A DNA stretch of 64,000 nt from an uncultured Bacteroidales bacterium (GCA_944323445.1 CALUSM010000001.1:62001-126000), one strand, 5' to 3'. Numbered from the stretch's first letter, positions 22,905 through 32,391 are shown. The notes: generated by a model not told the origin, from the letters alone. Made by a program: numbers and translations.

Positions 22905-24167
22905 ATGGGTCTGCGGAGAGTGGTCGTCACAGGTCTCGGTACGATTAACCCTCTGGGCAATACTGTAGAGGAATATTTCTCCAGCCTGGACAGGGGCGTC
23001 AGCGGGGCTGCGCTTATAACATCGTTCGACACCTCCCGTTTCAAGACCAGATTTGCCTGTACAGTTAAAAATTTTGATCCCGCGGCGCACGGTATCGAAC
23101 GCAAGGAACTGAGGCGGATTGACCGTTTCGCACAGTTCGCGATGGCCGCGGCCGCACAGGCAGTCGAGGACAGCGGTCTTGACCTGAGCAGGATAGACCT
23201 GGACAGGGCAGGAGTCGTACTCGGCTCGGGGATCGGAGGCATAGGCAGCCTCACAGAAGAGATAATGGGTTATTGCGGGGGTGACAGTATCCCTCGCTTT
23301 AGCCCTTTTCTTATTACCAAGATGATATCGGACATGGCTTCCGGTCTGATATCCATTCATTACGGTTTCGCGGGGCCGAACTATACCACTACCTCGGCCT
23401 GCGCTTCGTCATCCCATGCGATGGCCGATGCCCTGAACCTTATCCGTCTTGGAAAGGCAGACGTGATGCTTACGGGCGGTGCCGAGGCTCCGGTGACCAT
23501 TCCTTCCATCGGAGGATTCAACGCCTCGAAGGCCTTGTCTACGAACAACGATGAGTATCGGACTGCTTCCCGTCCGTTCGATGCGACCCGTGACGGTTTC
23601 GTTATGGGCGAGGGGTCTGCTGTTCTGGTATTCGAGGAGAGGGAGCATGCAATTGCGCGTGGTGCCCGCATATATGCGGAGGTGGCCGGTGCCGGTATGA
23701 GCGCTGATGCCTATCATATTACTGCGCCTCTTCCGGACGGGAGCGGTGCGGCGAAAGTCATGCGTCTGGCACTTGAGGATGCGGACCTGAGACCGGAGGA
23801 TGTGGACTACATCAATGTTCACGGGACTTCCACTCCGCTAGGAGATGTCGCGGAGCTCAAGGGCGTCAGGACTGTTTTCGGAAAGCATGCGTACAGACTG
23901 TCTGTCAGTTCGACCAAGTCAATGCACGGCCATCTTCTGGGTGCTGCCGGTGCGGTAGAGGCCCTTGCATGTATCCATGCCCTATGTTCGTCTGTCATTC
24001 CTCCTACCATCAATTTCAAATACGAGGATCCGGATATTGATTACGGCATGGACCTTACACTCAACAGTGCTGGGCACAGGGACGTCCGTGTTGCGCTTAA
24101 CAACACGTTCGGTTTCGGAGGCCACAATTCATGTCTTGTGTTTATTTCCTCATCACTCCGTAGGTAA
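22905..24167 (+). CDS. fabF: Beta-ketoacyl-ACP synthase II
   Basis: FabF elongates acyl-ACP with malonyl-ACP. The 420-residue thiolase-fold enzyme has the active-site Cys in TTSACASSSHAM near residue 163, His in VHGTSTPLGD near residue 304, and Lys/His in KSMHGHLLGAAGA near residue 336. The glycine-rich end FNNTFGFGGHN is also seen. It is cotranscribed with acpP, and its last 26 bases overlap the convergent DUF4270 gene. Confidence 0.97.
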   Translation: MGLRRVVVTGLGTINPLGNTVEEYFSSLDRGVSGAALITSFDTSRFKTRFACTVKNFDPAAHGIERKELRRIDRFAQFAMAAAAQAVEDSGLDLSRIDLDRAGVVLGSGIGGIGSLTEEIMGYCGGDSIPRFSPFLITKMISDMASGLISIHYGFAGPNYTTTSACASSSHAMADALNLIRLGKADVMLTGGAEAPVTIPSIGGFNASKALSTNNDEYRTASRPFDATRDGFVMGEGSAVLVFEEREHAIARGARIYAEVAGAGMSADAYHITAPLPDGSGAAKVMRLALEDADLRPEDVDYINVHGTSTPLGDVAELKGVRTVFGKHAYRLSVSSTKSMHGHLLGAAGAVEALACIHALCSSVIPPTINFKYEDPDIDYGMDLTLNSAGHRDVRVALNNTFGFGGHNSCLVFISSSLRR

Positions 24168-25515
24168 GCGTGAGTGTGGGTTTTCTTTCAGCAGTGGGGC
24201 CGTTGAGAATAATCTTGTTGTAGTTCTGATTGTCGAATGAGTAGTATGTCTCGCCGGTGTTTCTGTCGGAGAGCTGCAGCATTGGGGCTATCCAGAGGTC
24301 CATCGATGCGTCTATCTCCGATGCGTCCGCAGAGAGCAGCTGCTGTACATATGCGGTGATATCCATGCTGTACTGCATCGTAGAGCGGTTTATGATGCCG
24401 ATGTTGTAGACATTGAACACCTCTTCCAGGGGCATGTAGTACCTCAGGGTGTCATTGGAAGCCGGGTCGGATGTGAAGGCATAGATGATGTCGGGATGTT
24501 CGGCATTGAACCTCTCGTAGTCCTGAGGCATTTCGTAGGGGAACGTGAGTTCGGCTCTGGACAGAATCAGTGCGTGGTCGTCCAGGCCTGTCTCATCTAG
24601 CCAACTGTCCAGCATGGACTTGAGATCGCCGGCGGATATGTGGGGCTTGACGCCGGAGAGGCCTTCCAGGAAGAGAGAGTCTCCCGGCATGCTGTTCTCC
24701 AGATGTCCTGAGCCGGTGGTGAAGAAGTTCAGTGCCGTGTAGTAGCCGAATACGAATGATTCTGTGGTGTCGATTCTCTCCGTACTGCCGTTGGACCTCT
24801 CTACATCCGTGCGATAGTCGAGGCTGATGGTGGAATAGCCGAGGTTGAGGTAGTTGAGGCGTCCTCCGGATAGGTTGCCCAGCGGCTCTTCCACTTCCAG
24901 GTAGAGTCCGTTGATACGTTCGAGGAACAGCTCCAGGTCTTCGAACTCCTCAGGAGTGGTGGCCAGGAGTTCCGAGGCAAACTCATCGGTCAGGTCAATG
25001 CGTATCTGTCCTGTGCCGTAGACAACAGGGTCGCTTACAGTCACCGGGACAGGGTCGTAGTATTCGGGTTTCATCGAGTTGCAGAACTCAAGCGTGCTGT
25101 CCAGCTCATGTGTCATCCTGTAGACGCGGATGCGTTGGTGTATGCCTTCCTGATTGCTCTCCAGGTAGTAGGTGGAGTCGATGGAGAGCGTGATGTAGGC
25201 GCCGATCAGTTCAGGGTCGGTGCCGAAGTCGGTGGAGTCGGAGTAAGGGATTATGTAAGATGCGGCATTGGACGTGACGGTCCCGAAAAGAGGATCCGAG
25301 ATAGTGCCGATGAGCATGTTGGTGGAGTTGGAGGACTGTACTGAGTCACTGATGCGGTTGGTGACCGGTACGTCGAATGTCATCATGCCGACTTCGGGAA
25401 CGTATCCGTCGGGCAGTATTCCGCTGCCTGTCTCCCGGTTGTTCTCCACGCACGATACGGCCGCTGCTGCGGCTGCTGATATCAGGACAGCATAGAAGGC
25501 TGTCTTAAAGGACAT
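24142..25515 (-). CDS. DUF4270 family lipoprotein
   Basis: The protein has about 457 residues with lipobox AVSC (Cys near residue 22). The start of the mature part (GSGILPDGYVPEVGMMTFDVPV) is typical of DUF4270, followed by LIGTISDPLFGTVTSNAASYI and a late LWIAPML/LTLTYGV. The family is confined to Bacteroidetes and its function is unknown. ATG 25515, 1 base after the upstream stop, gives a clean signal peptide; an ATG at 25536 would overlap the upstream gene. It pairs with the GT5-like gene, a conserved neighbour. Confidence 0.85.
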   Translation of the reverse strand: MSFKTAFYAVLISAAAAAAVSCVENNRETGSGILPDGYVPEVGMMTFDVPVTNRISDSVQSSNSTNMLIGTISDPLFGTVTSNAASYIIPYSDSTDFGTDPELIGAYITLSIDSTYYLESNQEGIHQRIRVYRMTHELDSTLEFCNSMKPEYYDPVPVTVSDPVVYGTGQIRIDLTDEFASELLATTPEEFEDLELFLERINGLYLEVEEPLGNLSGGRLNYLNLGYSTISLDYRTDVERSNGSTERIDTTESFVFGYYTALNFFTTGSGHLENSMPGDSLFLEGLSGVKPHISAGDLKSMLDSWLDETGLDDHALILSRAELTFPYEMPQDYERFNAEHPDIIYAFTSDPASNDTLRYYMPLEEVFNVYNIGIINRSTMQYSMDITAYVQQLLSADASEIDASMDLWIAPMLQLSDRNTGETYYSFDNQNYNKIILNGPTAERKPTLTLTYGVMRK

Positions 25516-25516
25516 T

Positions 25517-26338
25517 TTAATCCAGTAATTTGTCATAAAACTCGTTGTACTTCTGAATGTAGGTGCCGTCAGGGTGGTCTATCGGAACATATTCCAGCAG
25601 CGGCAGCCTGCGGGAAGCTATGTGTTCGGAGATTTCTGGATCAGTCTCCTCCGAGGCCAGGATGACGGCGTCTGCATACTGTACCGCCAGTTTTGCAAGA
25701 TTTGTGCCAGTAGGGACCTTGAGCAGTTCTATGTCCTTTGCCTTGACTCCGGCTACGGGAACCTTGGACTTCATGTCGGGAGCGAATCCGCATCCGGTGT
25801 ATTCGTTGTACAGGGAGAGGACGACCTTGGCATCGGAGAAAATAGGGTCGTTCTTGTATGCTTTTTTCAGATACAGGGGCACCAGATGTGATATCCATCC
25901 GGAGCAGTGGACGATGTCCGGTTTCCAGCGGAGCTTCTTTACTGTCTCGAGTATGCCGCGGGCGAAGAATATGGCTCTCTCGTCGTTGTCTTCCATGAAA
26001 TTGCCCTCTTCGTCCACGCTGACGGTCTTGCGGTGGAAATAGTCATCGTTGTCTATGAAGTAGACCTGCATCCTGGCAGAGGATATGGAGGCTACCTTGA
26101 TGACAAGAGGGCGGTCTATGTCGTGGATTACCATGTTCATCCCGGAGAGCCTTATGACTTCGTGCAGCTGGTTGCGCCTCTCGTTGATACATCCGTAACG
26201 GGGCATGAATGTCCGGATTTCTTTTCCTGCCTCCTGTATGCCCTGCGGAAGATATCTTCCGACGATAGAGACAGTTGTCTCCGGCAGATAGGGGTAAATC
26301 TCGGAATTGACGAATAAAACTCTTTTGGGATCTTTCAT
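25517..26338 (-). CDS. Glycogen/starch synthase N-terminal (GT5) domain protein
   Basis: The 273-residue protein resembles the N-terminal catalytic half of GT5 glycogen synthases: VLFVNSEIYPYLPETTVS near residue 7 (family KVxxVxxEExP), YFIDNDDYFHRK near 92 and KPDIVHCSGWISHLVP near 140. The C-terminal nucleotide-sugar binding half of a GT-B enzyme is missing, so normal ADP-glucose transfer is doubtful. Short proteins like this are known in Bacteroidetes next to DUF4270. Its -7 box is at 26355-26362. Function is unproven. Confidence 0.82.
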   Translation of the reverse strand: MKDPKRVLFVNSEIYPYLPETTVSIVGRYLPQGIQEAGKEIRTFMPRYGCINERRNQLHEVIRLSGMNMVIHDIDRPLVIKVASISSARMQVYFIDNDDYFHRKTVSVDEEGNFMEDNDERAIFFARGILETVKKLRWKPDIVHCSGWISHLVPLYLKKAYKNDPIFSDAKVVLSLYNEYTGCGFAPDMKSKVPVAGVKAKDIELLKVPTGTNLAKLAVQYADAVILASEETDPEISEHIASRRLPLLEYVPIDHPDGTYIQKYNEFYDKLLD

Positions 26339-26354
26339 TTTGGGTACTTTTCTG

Positions 26355-26362
26355 CAAATATA
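26355..26362 (-). promoter_or_regulatory. -7 box (TATATTTG) for the GT5-like/DUF4270 pair
   Basis: TATATTTG on the minus strand matches TAnnTTTG, 17 bases upstream of the start. It is divergent from the ftsX promoter. Confidence 0.6.
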
Positions 26363-26396
26363 CGAATAAAATAGCTAAGATAATCATCTTTTTCTT

Positions 26397-26404
26397 TATC
26401 TTTG
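26397..26404 (+). promoter_or_regulatory. -7 box (TATCTTTG) for ftsX
   Basis: TATCTTTG matches TAnnTTTG, 23 bases before the ftsX ATG. Confidence 0.6.
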
Positions 26405-26427
26405 AAACTTCTAATAAATGGACACAG

Positions 26428-27306
26428 ATGGCAAAGAATGAAAGTAACATCTTGTACCGCAGGTTGTTGAGGTCTTATTTCTCGTCAGTGATAAGTATCA
26501 GTCTGGTACTTTTCCTGGCGGGAATGGTCGGTGTCCTCGTGGTCAACGCCCGCTCTGTATCCAATTATTTCAAGGAGAATATCACAGTGACAGCGATTCT
26601 CAACGTGGAGGCTGACGAGGCCGATGCCTCCGGTCTGGCGGACGAGCTGGAGAAGACGGGATATATAAAAGGTGTGAGAATCGTGACTAAGGAGGAGGGC
26701 GTCGAGGAGATGAAGGAGATTCTGGGGGAAGACTTCATGGATGTGTTCGAGGTCAATCCCATCCCTGTCTCCATGGAACTGCAGGTGGCGGCTGACCATG
26801 TCCTGACGGACAGTCTGGCTGTGATAGAGGAGGCCCTCCGCGGATATCCGGCGGTGGACGATGTGGTATATCAGCAGTCCCTGGTGGAGCTCCTCAATGC
26901 AAATCTTGAGCGTATTGGTCTGGTGGCCGGTATATTTGTCCTGCTTCTGCTCTTCATCTCCGTGGTGCTGATCAACAATACAGTGCGTCTCAACGTCTAT
27001 GCCAAGCGCTTTACAATCCACACCATGCGTCTGGTGGGAGCGACCAAGGGCTTCATAACCCGTCCTTTCGTAGGTCAGGCCTTTTTCCAGGGTCTGATTT
27101 CGGGAGCGATAGCGGATGTGTTCATCCTGTGTGCCCTGTATCTTATCCGCAATGAATTTTACCAGCTCTTTACTCTTTTCGATGCCATGCTGCTCGGACT
27201 GGTGATGGTAGCAGTGGTGCTGTTGGGCATGATTATCTGCATGGTGTCCACCTCGGCTGGAGTCAGAAGCCTTATCTCCCTTAACAGAAATGAACTTTAT
27301 TATTGA
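26428..27306 (+). CDS. ftsX: Cell division protein FtsX
   Basis: FtsX is the membrane partner of FtsE and activates septal peptidoglycan hydrolases. The 292-residue protein has an N-terminal membrane helix (VISISLVLFLAGMVGVLVV), an extracytoplasmic loop of about 130 residues and three C-terminal helices. MRLVGATKGFITRPFVGQAFFQG near residue 210 is the conserved FtsX core. ftsE is not adjacent. It leads a run ftsX-DUF3098-uppP-lpxH. Confidence 0.94.
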   Translation: MAKNESNILYRRLLRSYFSSVISISLVLFLAGMVGVLVVNARSVSNYFKENITVTAILNVEADEADASGLADELEKTGYIKGVRIVTKEEGVEEMKEILGEDFMDVFEVNPIPVSMELQVAADHVLTDSLAVIEEALRGYPAVDDVVYQQSLVELLNANLERIGLVAGIFVLLLLFISVVLINNTVRLNVYAKRFTIHTMRLVGATKGFITRPFVGQAFFQGLISGAIADVFILCALYLIRNEFYQLFTLFDAMLLGLVMVAVVLLGMIICMVSTSAGVRSLISLNRNELYY

Positions 27307-27324
27307 AAATAAAACAGTAACAGA

Positions 27325-27567
27325 ATGGATAAACTAGCTGTTCCCAAAGAGAATATTCTCTACCTCATCATCGGCCTGGCCGTTATGGTCCTGGGCTATC
27401 TCTTCCTTCTGGGAGGAGGCTCCGGAGATCCGGAACGATTCAGTTATGCGCTTTTCAGCTTCTCCCGCCTGTACATTGCCCCTCTGCTTATCGTAGGCGG
27501 CTTTGTGATAGAGCTTGCAGTGCTTCTCCAAAAGAAACCGATAACCGTTTTTAAAAAGAAGAAATAG
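27325..27567 (+). CDS. DUF3098 small membrane protein
   Basis: The 80-residue protein has two membrane helices (ILYLIIGLAVMVLGYLFLL and LYIAPLLIVGGFVIELAVLL), with FSFSRLYIAP between them and a basic tail (FKKKK). The Bacteroidetes DUF3098 family is usually encoded between ftsX and uppP, as here, and may have a role in the envelope. It begins 18 bases after ftsX and ends 3 bases before uppP. Confidence 0.88.
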   Translation: MDKLAVPKENILYLIIGLAVMVLGYLFLLGGGSGDPERFSYALFSFSRLYIAPLLIVGGFVIELAVLLQKKPITVFKKKK

Positions 27568-27570
27568 TCT

Positions 27571-28398
27571 ATGGAGTGGTTTCAAGCAGTCGTCCTCGGC
27601 CTGATTCAGGGGCTGACGGAGTTCCTTCCAGTCAGCAGCAGCGGGCATCTTACTATATTCAAGGCGATATTCGGAATAGAGGCGGACAATCTCAGTTTCG
27701 AGGTGGCCGTCCATGCCGCTACAGTTCTCAGCACGATCGTGGCATTCCGCAAGGAGATTTGGAATATCCTGGGAGGAGTACTCAAGTTCAAGTACAATCC
27801 GCAGAGCGAGTATTTCCTCAAGATATGTGTCTCCATGATACCGGTGTTCATCGTAGGTGTATTTTTCAAGGATTTTGTGACCGATATATTCGGCTCCGGG
27901 CTGATTATCGTCGGCAGCATGCTCCTGCTGACGGCGGTGCTGCTCACTCTCGGAGAGCTCCTTTCCAACCGTCAGGCCCGCAGGGCTGTTACTGAGGGAC
28001 GCGAGCCTGGACATGAGGTAGGCTGGTGGGACGCCCTGATTATAGGTATTGCCCAGGCTTTTGCCGTGATGCCGGGTCTTTCCCGTTCCGGCACCACTAT
28101 CTCCACGGGTCTGATGCTCGGCGTAAAGAAGAGCTCGATGGCTCAGTTCTCGTTCCTGATGGTCCTGATTCCTATCCTGGGAGAGGCGTTTCTGCAGCTG
28201 GTCGGAGGGGATTTTACGGCATCTTCTTCCGGTATCTCGACCCTCTCCTTGATTCTCGGCACCCTTACTGCCTTCATCTCGGGATATGTTGCCTGCAGGT
28301 GGATGATCCGCATTGTGCAGAAGGCCCGTCTGCGCTGGTTTGCCCTCTACTGCGTGCTGGCGGCGGCTTTCTGTTTTATTTTTGAGTATGTAGCCTAG
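27571..28398 (+). CDS. uppP: Undecaprenyl-diphosphatase
   Basis: UppP (BacA) dephosphorylates undecaprenyl pyrophosphate to recycle the lipid carrier of peptidoglycan and other glycans. The 275-residue polytopic protein has both signature regions: [15 protein letters not shown] at residues 10-24 and [12 protein letters not shown] near residue 170, with the catalytic Glu and Arg. Overexpression of this family gives bacitracin resistance. It is cotranscribed with DUF3098 and lpxH. Confidence 0.97.
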   Translation: MEWFQAVVLGLIQGLTEFLPVSSSGHLTIFKAIFGIEADNLSFEVAVHAATVLSTIVAFRKEIWNILGGVLKFKYNPQSEYFLKICVSMIPVFIVGVFFKDFVTDIFGSGLIIVGSMLLLTAVLLTLGELLSNRQARRAVTEGREPGHEVGWWDALIIGIAQAFAVMPGLSRSGTTISTGLMLGVKKSSMAQFSFLMVLIPILGEAFLQLVGGDFTASSSGISTLSLILGTLTAFISGYVACRWMIRIVQKARLRWFALYCVLAAAFCFIFEYVA

Positions 28399-28405
28399 GC
28401 CGCGG

Positions 28406-29200
28406 ATGAGTGCCGGAGGAAAATACTATTTCATCTCCGATGTTCACCTGGGTGTCTCCGGCTGTGACCGGCAGGAGCTGGAAGCCCGGTTCGTATCGCT
28501 GCTGGACAGCATAGGACCTGATGCTGGAGGAGTCTTCCTTCTGGGAGACATTTTCGATTTCTGGTATGAATACAGATATGTCATTCCCCGCGGACACACC
28601 AGGGCTTTGGGAGCTCTGGCGCGTTTGACGGACAAGGGCGTGCCTGTGTGGTTCTTCCCCGGCAACCACGATGTGTGGGCCTACTCCTATTTTGCCCGGG
28701 AGCTGGGGGTACGGGTCATACGGGAGACGCCATATGTCACGGAGCTCTGCGGACGCCGCTTCTGCCTGGGGCACGGAGACGGGCTCGGGCGTACCGGCAT
28801 GGGGTTCAGGTTCATAAGGTGGATGTTCCACAACCGCGTGCTCCAGGTACTTTTCTCGTCCATTCATCCCAGATGGGCCTTTGGTCTTGGTTATGCCTGG
28901 GCTTCGCATTCCAGAAAAATAAAGAATGATCCGGAACGTTCCTCCATGTATTTTTTCAGAGGGACGGAAGAACCGCTGTACCGCTTCGCCGACGCATTCG
29001 GCGCGGAGTACGGGGCATCGCATGGCGGCAGCGGCATAGATTACTATATTTTCGGGCATTACCATACTCCAGGTTCGGTCGATATCCCTTCCGGAGGACG
29101 GATATATGTGCTCGGATGCTGGGTGGACGGCGGAGAGTATGCGGTGTTCGACGGGCAGGAACTCAGGGTCAGCGCTGTTCCACGTCCAGGCGGGATCTGA
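28406..29200 (+). CDS. lpxH: UDP-2,3-diacylglucosamine diphosphatase (LpxH-like)
   Basis: This calcineurin-like metallophosphoesterase, predicted to make lipid X in lipid A synthesis, has 264 residues. Metal-ligand motifs are FISDVHLG near residue 10, GDIFDFWYEY near 49, GNHDVW near 85, GHGDGLG near 118 and FGHYHTPG near 215. The C-terminus overlaps the convergent DUF4294 gene by 32 bases. Length is slightly above E. coli LpxH, as usual in Bacteroidetes. Confidence 0.92.
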   Translation: MSAGGKYYFISDVHLGVSGCDRQELEARFVSLLDSIGPDAGGVFLLGDIFDFWYEYRYVIPRGHTRALGALARLTDKGVPVWFFPGNHDVWAYSYFARELGVRVIRETPYVTELCGRRFCLGHGDGLGRTGMGFRFIRWMFHNRVLQVLFSSIHPRWAFGLGYAWASHSRKIKNDPERSSMYFFRGTEEPLYRFADAFGAEYGASHGGSGIDYYIFGHYHTPGSVDIPSGGRIYVLGCWVDGGEYAVFDGQELRVSAVPRPGGI

Positions 29201-29897
29201 CTACCGGTTCGGGCGGATTCTTCCCGAAGATAGAGCGGTACAGTATGTTGAATTCTCCTTTTCTGTAGATTTCCACCAGTTCTTCAGTCTGCTTGTCCGC
29301 GCCTTCGGGGTCGTACGGCAGTTTCATGTCCGAGCCGAAGATCTTGGCGATGCCCTGCCAGAATCCTGCGGCGGCCCTTCCCTTGTAGTTGTCGATGATC
29401 TCGTAGGGAGTGATGCCGGTCTGCCTGTCGATGAGTCTCAGAAGCAGTTTCCCCTGGGTGATGGTAAGGTTTTTAAGGGGTTTCTCGAAGGTCTCGAACA
29501 GCTCTTTCTGGAGGACGTTGATGTACCTGTTGCGCTTGCCTTTGCGGAGTCCGTCGGCGGTGATGGTGGAGTCCGCTTCCATGAGTTTCTCCTCTGCCAG
29601 CAGGGCGTAGGGATATGCCTTTGAGAAATTGTGTACATGGCGGTAGTACTTTCTCCATTCTTTCCCTTTGCGTCTGGCTGTCTTGACAACGGGGTCCAGT
29701 TCGTCAAGGTATATCGTATCTCCGTAGTCATCCACTATATACTGCATCATCTGGAGGCTGTCCTGCTGATGCGTGCGTACCTTGGCCGGGCGTACAACCG
29801 TGGCCTTGGACCTGTGGTTTACATTCTGTGCGTCAAGCGCCGGGGCCTGTATGAGCGGCAGCAGGAGGAATATTATGTACTTCAGGTACCTTTTCAT
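29169..29897 (-). CDS. DUF4294 family exported protein
   Basis: The protein has about 242 residues with a signal peptide (YIIFLLLPLIQAPALDAQ). DUF4294 features include YGDTIYLDELDPVVKTARRKGKEWRKYYRHVHN near residue 60 and KNLTITQGKLLLRLIDRQTG near residue 140. Function is unknown; the family is restricted to Bacteroidetes. The ATG at 29897 gives the signal peptide, and longer frames add implausible sequence. It is monocistronic and convergent with lpxH. Confidence 0.86.
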   Translation of the reverse strand: MKRYLKYIIFLLLPLIQAPALDAQNVNHRSKATVVRPAKVRTHQQDSLQMMQYIVDDYGDTIYLDELDPVVKTARRKGKEWRKYYRHVHNFSKAYPYALLAEEKLMEADSTITADGLRKGKRNRYINVLQKELFETFEKPLKNLTITQGKLLLRLIDRQTGITPYEIIDNYKGRAAAGFWQGIAKIFGSDMKLPYDPEGADKQTEELVEIYRKGEFNILYRSIFGKNPPEPVVRSRLDVEQR

Positions 29898-29989
29898 GAT
29901 TATTCCGCGAATATAGGTGATTAATTCCAAACTTGCTCTGATGATTCGAATTTCTTGCAGGGCCTGTCCTGTCAAAGCCGTGGATATTG

Positions 29990-30031
29990 CAAAATACGGT
30001 GTCCCGTCCAAGTACTGACGGAACACCGTAT
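29990..30031 (-). terminator. Terminator hairpin of the NagB-like gene
   Basis: ATACGGTGT and ACACCGTAT pair, with an inner CCGTC/GACGG stem, and the minus-strand transcript then reads TTTTG. It lies 26 bases after the stop at 30057. Confidence 0.72.
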
Positions 30032-30056
30032 CTTCTTTTACCGGAGCGCTCTCCGT

Positions 30057-32369
30057 TTACATCGTCATCGACTTCTGGAGCTCGCGTGCGGACTGAAGGA
30101 ACTCCTCCACGCTCATCTCCTTGAAGAAGAGCAGTCCGTGAGTGGTCCTGAGCCTCGGGCTGGGGTTCTGGTAGAAGAACGGTTTGCCTAGCACTCTCTG
30201 TACCTTCGCCAGCTGGTCCACCCAGATGGTCTTGGCCAGGTCGCTGAACTTGCCGTCGAGCATGTAGCTCGGGAAGTCGGCATGTACCTGGGACTCATAG
30301 CAGTTGCAGAATGCGTTGTCGAATACGCTCATGGCGTTGAGCGACACAGGAACGATATGTGTGGCCTCAGAGGGAAGGAACCGGTACCATACGTTGCGGT
30401 AACCCCATATCCTGAGATTGCTCAGGTCCGTCTCCCTGCTCCATTCGCGGATGGCTTCGGCAATGGCCTGGAGCACCTTGTAGTGGGTGTCCGGACCGCT
30501 GCCCTCGGGGTCGAACGCGATGCTTATCACGGTCGGCTTGATGGTGCGCAGCTCAGCGAGGATGGGGGCCACGTCGCGCTCGCGGTTGGGCTGCTCGGTG
30601 AAGATGTCGCCGGTGTAGAAGCCCAGGCGGAGGTGATGTACGTTCTCGTTCCTGATTCCGAAGAATCCCCATACCAGCTCCTCCTCGAACTCGCGGATCA
30701 TGCCCTTGAGCAGGCGGATGTCGGCGGACATCTTCTGGCCGTCGTAGCTCCGGCGGGTCTCGTCTATCACGTCTAGGATCTTGTTGCGCAGCTCTTCTTT
30801 GGTCCTGACGCCGTATATCTCGATGAAGTCGCGTACCAGGCGGTGCGAGCGGCCTCTGCGGCGCTCCTCCGTGTTGCCGGATGCTACGTTGATGAGTGAG
30901 TGGTAAATGTCTTTGTCGCGTTTCCGTTTCCATCCCTCGGTGAAGAAGTCGGGATAGTCGGTCATCTGGATTTTACCTGAGTCGAGGAATCCAAGCGTCT
31001 CCTGGAGGGCATCGATCAGGAAGTGGTTGGTGACCGCGTTGAATCCGGAGGTCATGACGGAGAAGTGCGACTGATTGGTTTCGTTGCGGGATACCCTGTG
31101 GATGTGCGGCAGAAGACCCAGCAGTATGTCGTCGTGGTGGGGCCCTGTGTAGTAGAAGTTCTGGTTGCTCCAGGTGGAAGTGCCGCGGGCGATTTTCCTC
31201 GTAAGGGAGTCGATCACGCTCTTGACCGTATCCTCTCCCAGATCGGGTATCATGCTGCAGTACTCGTCTGCCTTGAGGTCCTCCAGGGTGATCTTGTCAC
31301 CGTACTTGTTTATGCGGTTGCAGCAGTCGATGACGGCGCGGTCGGTCTTTTCCTGGGACCAGGGAGAGTCCGCATAGTAGTGGTAGACTGACTCGTGCAG
31401 CATCGATGCGGCGCCTGTGGTGAGGTAGAAGCGGGCGTTGGGCAGTTTTGTGAGGACGGATGCAGGGTAGAGGTTGCAGGGAGTCTTTTCCAGAGCATCG
31501 GCCACTACGGGGGCCTTGGCCTCTCCGGCCGCGAAGATGATCGCCACAGCGTCCTGGTTGTGGGTGATGGTCTCCAGACCTATGGTGATTACGGGTTTGG
31601 TACGCGATATCTCGATGCCTCCCAGGTCGCTCGCCGATGCGGCCTGAGTCTCGTAGTTGGTGTGGGTAAGGCGAGTGGTGGAGTGGGGGTCGCTGCCGCG
31701 GACATTGAACGCAATGTGTCCGTCAGGACCGATGCCTCCGAGGAAGAAGCCTATACCGCCCATGTCCCTGACTTTCTGGTCATAGTCCGCGCACCAGTTG
31801 TCTATCATGAAGATGGACTTCTGCTGTATGTCCTCTGCGGCCGACCTTGCGTTGCGGTAGCGCAGGCTCAGGTCGATGATGCCGTCGGGGAACACCTCTG
31901 TGAAGTGTCTGCCGCCGTAGAGCGGTATCTTGTCGCAGTTTATGAATATGCCTCTGGATGCGTCCAGCCCGAAGTCCTCAACATAATATTTCTGTACATA
32001 GTTGTAGAAACTGTTGTGCTGTGAGGGGTCAATAGGGTAGAACTCGTCTATCTGTACGAAGTGCAGTCCTTTGAGTTCGGGTTTTTTGGGCAGGGTCAGA
32101 CCGCTCTCCTCGCGTGAGGCGGCGCCTTCCCTGGTGTCCCATTCTGTCAGAATTTTCTTGACCCATGCGATGAAGTACTCGGGAGTCTTGCCGGTAGGGA
32201 GGCTGATGACTCCTTCAGGGTGTCCGGCGGCCCATTCCAGGAACCGGAATGCGGTCAGTTTGCCGAGTTTCGGGAAATTCTCCACAGTGATGTAGGGAAT
32301 GTTGGTGGAAAATCTGTGTTCGACGGAGCCTGAGTAGGCTTTTTCGACGTTAGTGAAATTGTTGTACAT
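30057..32369 (-). CDS. Glucosamine-6-phosphate deaminase domain fused to PIG-L deacetylase-like domain
   Basis: The protein has about 770 residues. Residues 20-330 form a NagB-like domain: SLPTGKTPEYF near residue 60, DEFYPI near 105, and GIGPDGHIAF near 205 with the catalytic Asp-Gly-His. The Glu after that motif in E. coli NagB (FNE) is Val here (FNV). The C-terminal half carries the PIG-L/LmbE zinc motif PHHDD near residue 408. NagB makes fructose-6-P and ammonia; PIG-L enzymes deacetylate GlcNAc derivatives, so the fusion could couple deacetylation and deamination. The fused architecture is known in Bacteroides. Start ATG 32369. Confidence 0.88.
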   Translation of the reverse strand: MYNNFTNVEKAYSGSVEHRFSTNIPYITVENFPKLGKLTAFRFLEWAAGHPEGVISLPTGKTPEYFIAWVKKILTEWDTREGAASREESGLTLPKKPELKGLHFVQIDEFYPIDPSQHNSFYNYVQKYYVEDFGLDASRGIFINCDKIPLYGGRHFTEVFPDGIIDLSLRYRNARSAAEDIQQKSIFMIDNWCADYDQKVRDMGGIGFFLGGIGPDGHIAFNVRGSDPHSTTRLTHTNYETQAASASDLGGIEISRTKPVITIGLETITHNQDAVAIIFAAGEAKAPVVADALEKTPCNLYPASVLTKLPNARFYLTTGAASMLHESVYHYYADSPWSQEKTDRAVIDCCNRINKYGDKITLEDLKADEYCSMIPDLGEDTVKSVIDSLTRKIARGTSTWSNQNFYYTGPHHDDILLGLLPHIHRVSRNETNQSHFSVMTSGFNAVTNHFLIDALQETLGFLDSGKIQMTDYPDFFTEGWKRKRDKDIYHSLINVASGNTEERRRGRSHRLVRDFIEIYGVRTKEELRNKILDVIDETRRSYDGQKMSADIRLLKGMIREFEEELVWGFFGIRNENVHHLRLGFYTGDIFTEQPNRERDVAPILAELRTIKPTVISIAFDPEGSGPDTHYKVLQAIAEAIREWSRETDLSNLRIWGYRNVWYRFLPSEATHIVPVSLNAMSVFDNAFCNCYESQVHADFPSYMLDGKFSDLAKTIWVDQLAKVQRVLGKPFFYQNPSPRLRTTHGLLFFKEMSVEEFLQSARELQKSMTM

Positions 32370-32391
32370 ACAAAGACGGTTTTTTAAACTA

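Noticed and set aside
25517-26338. Reading the GT5-like gene as a frameshifted full glycogen synthase
   Set aside because: The sequence after the stop encodes a complete DUF4270 lipoprotein; no C-terminal GT-B half is found in any frame.
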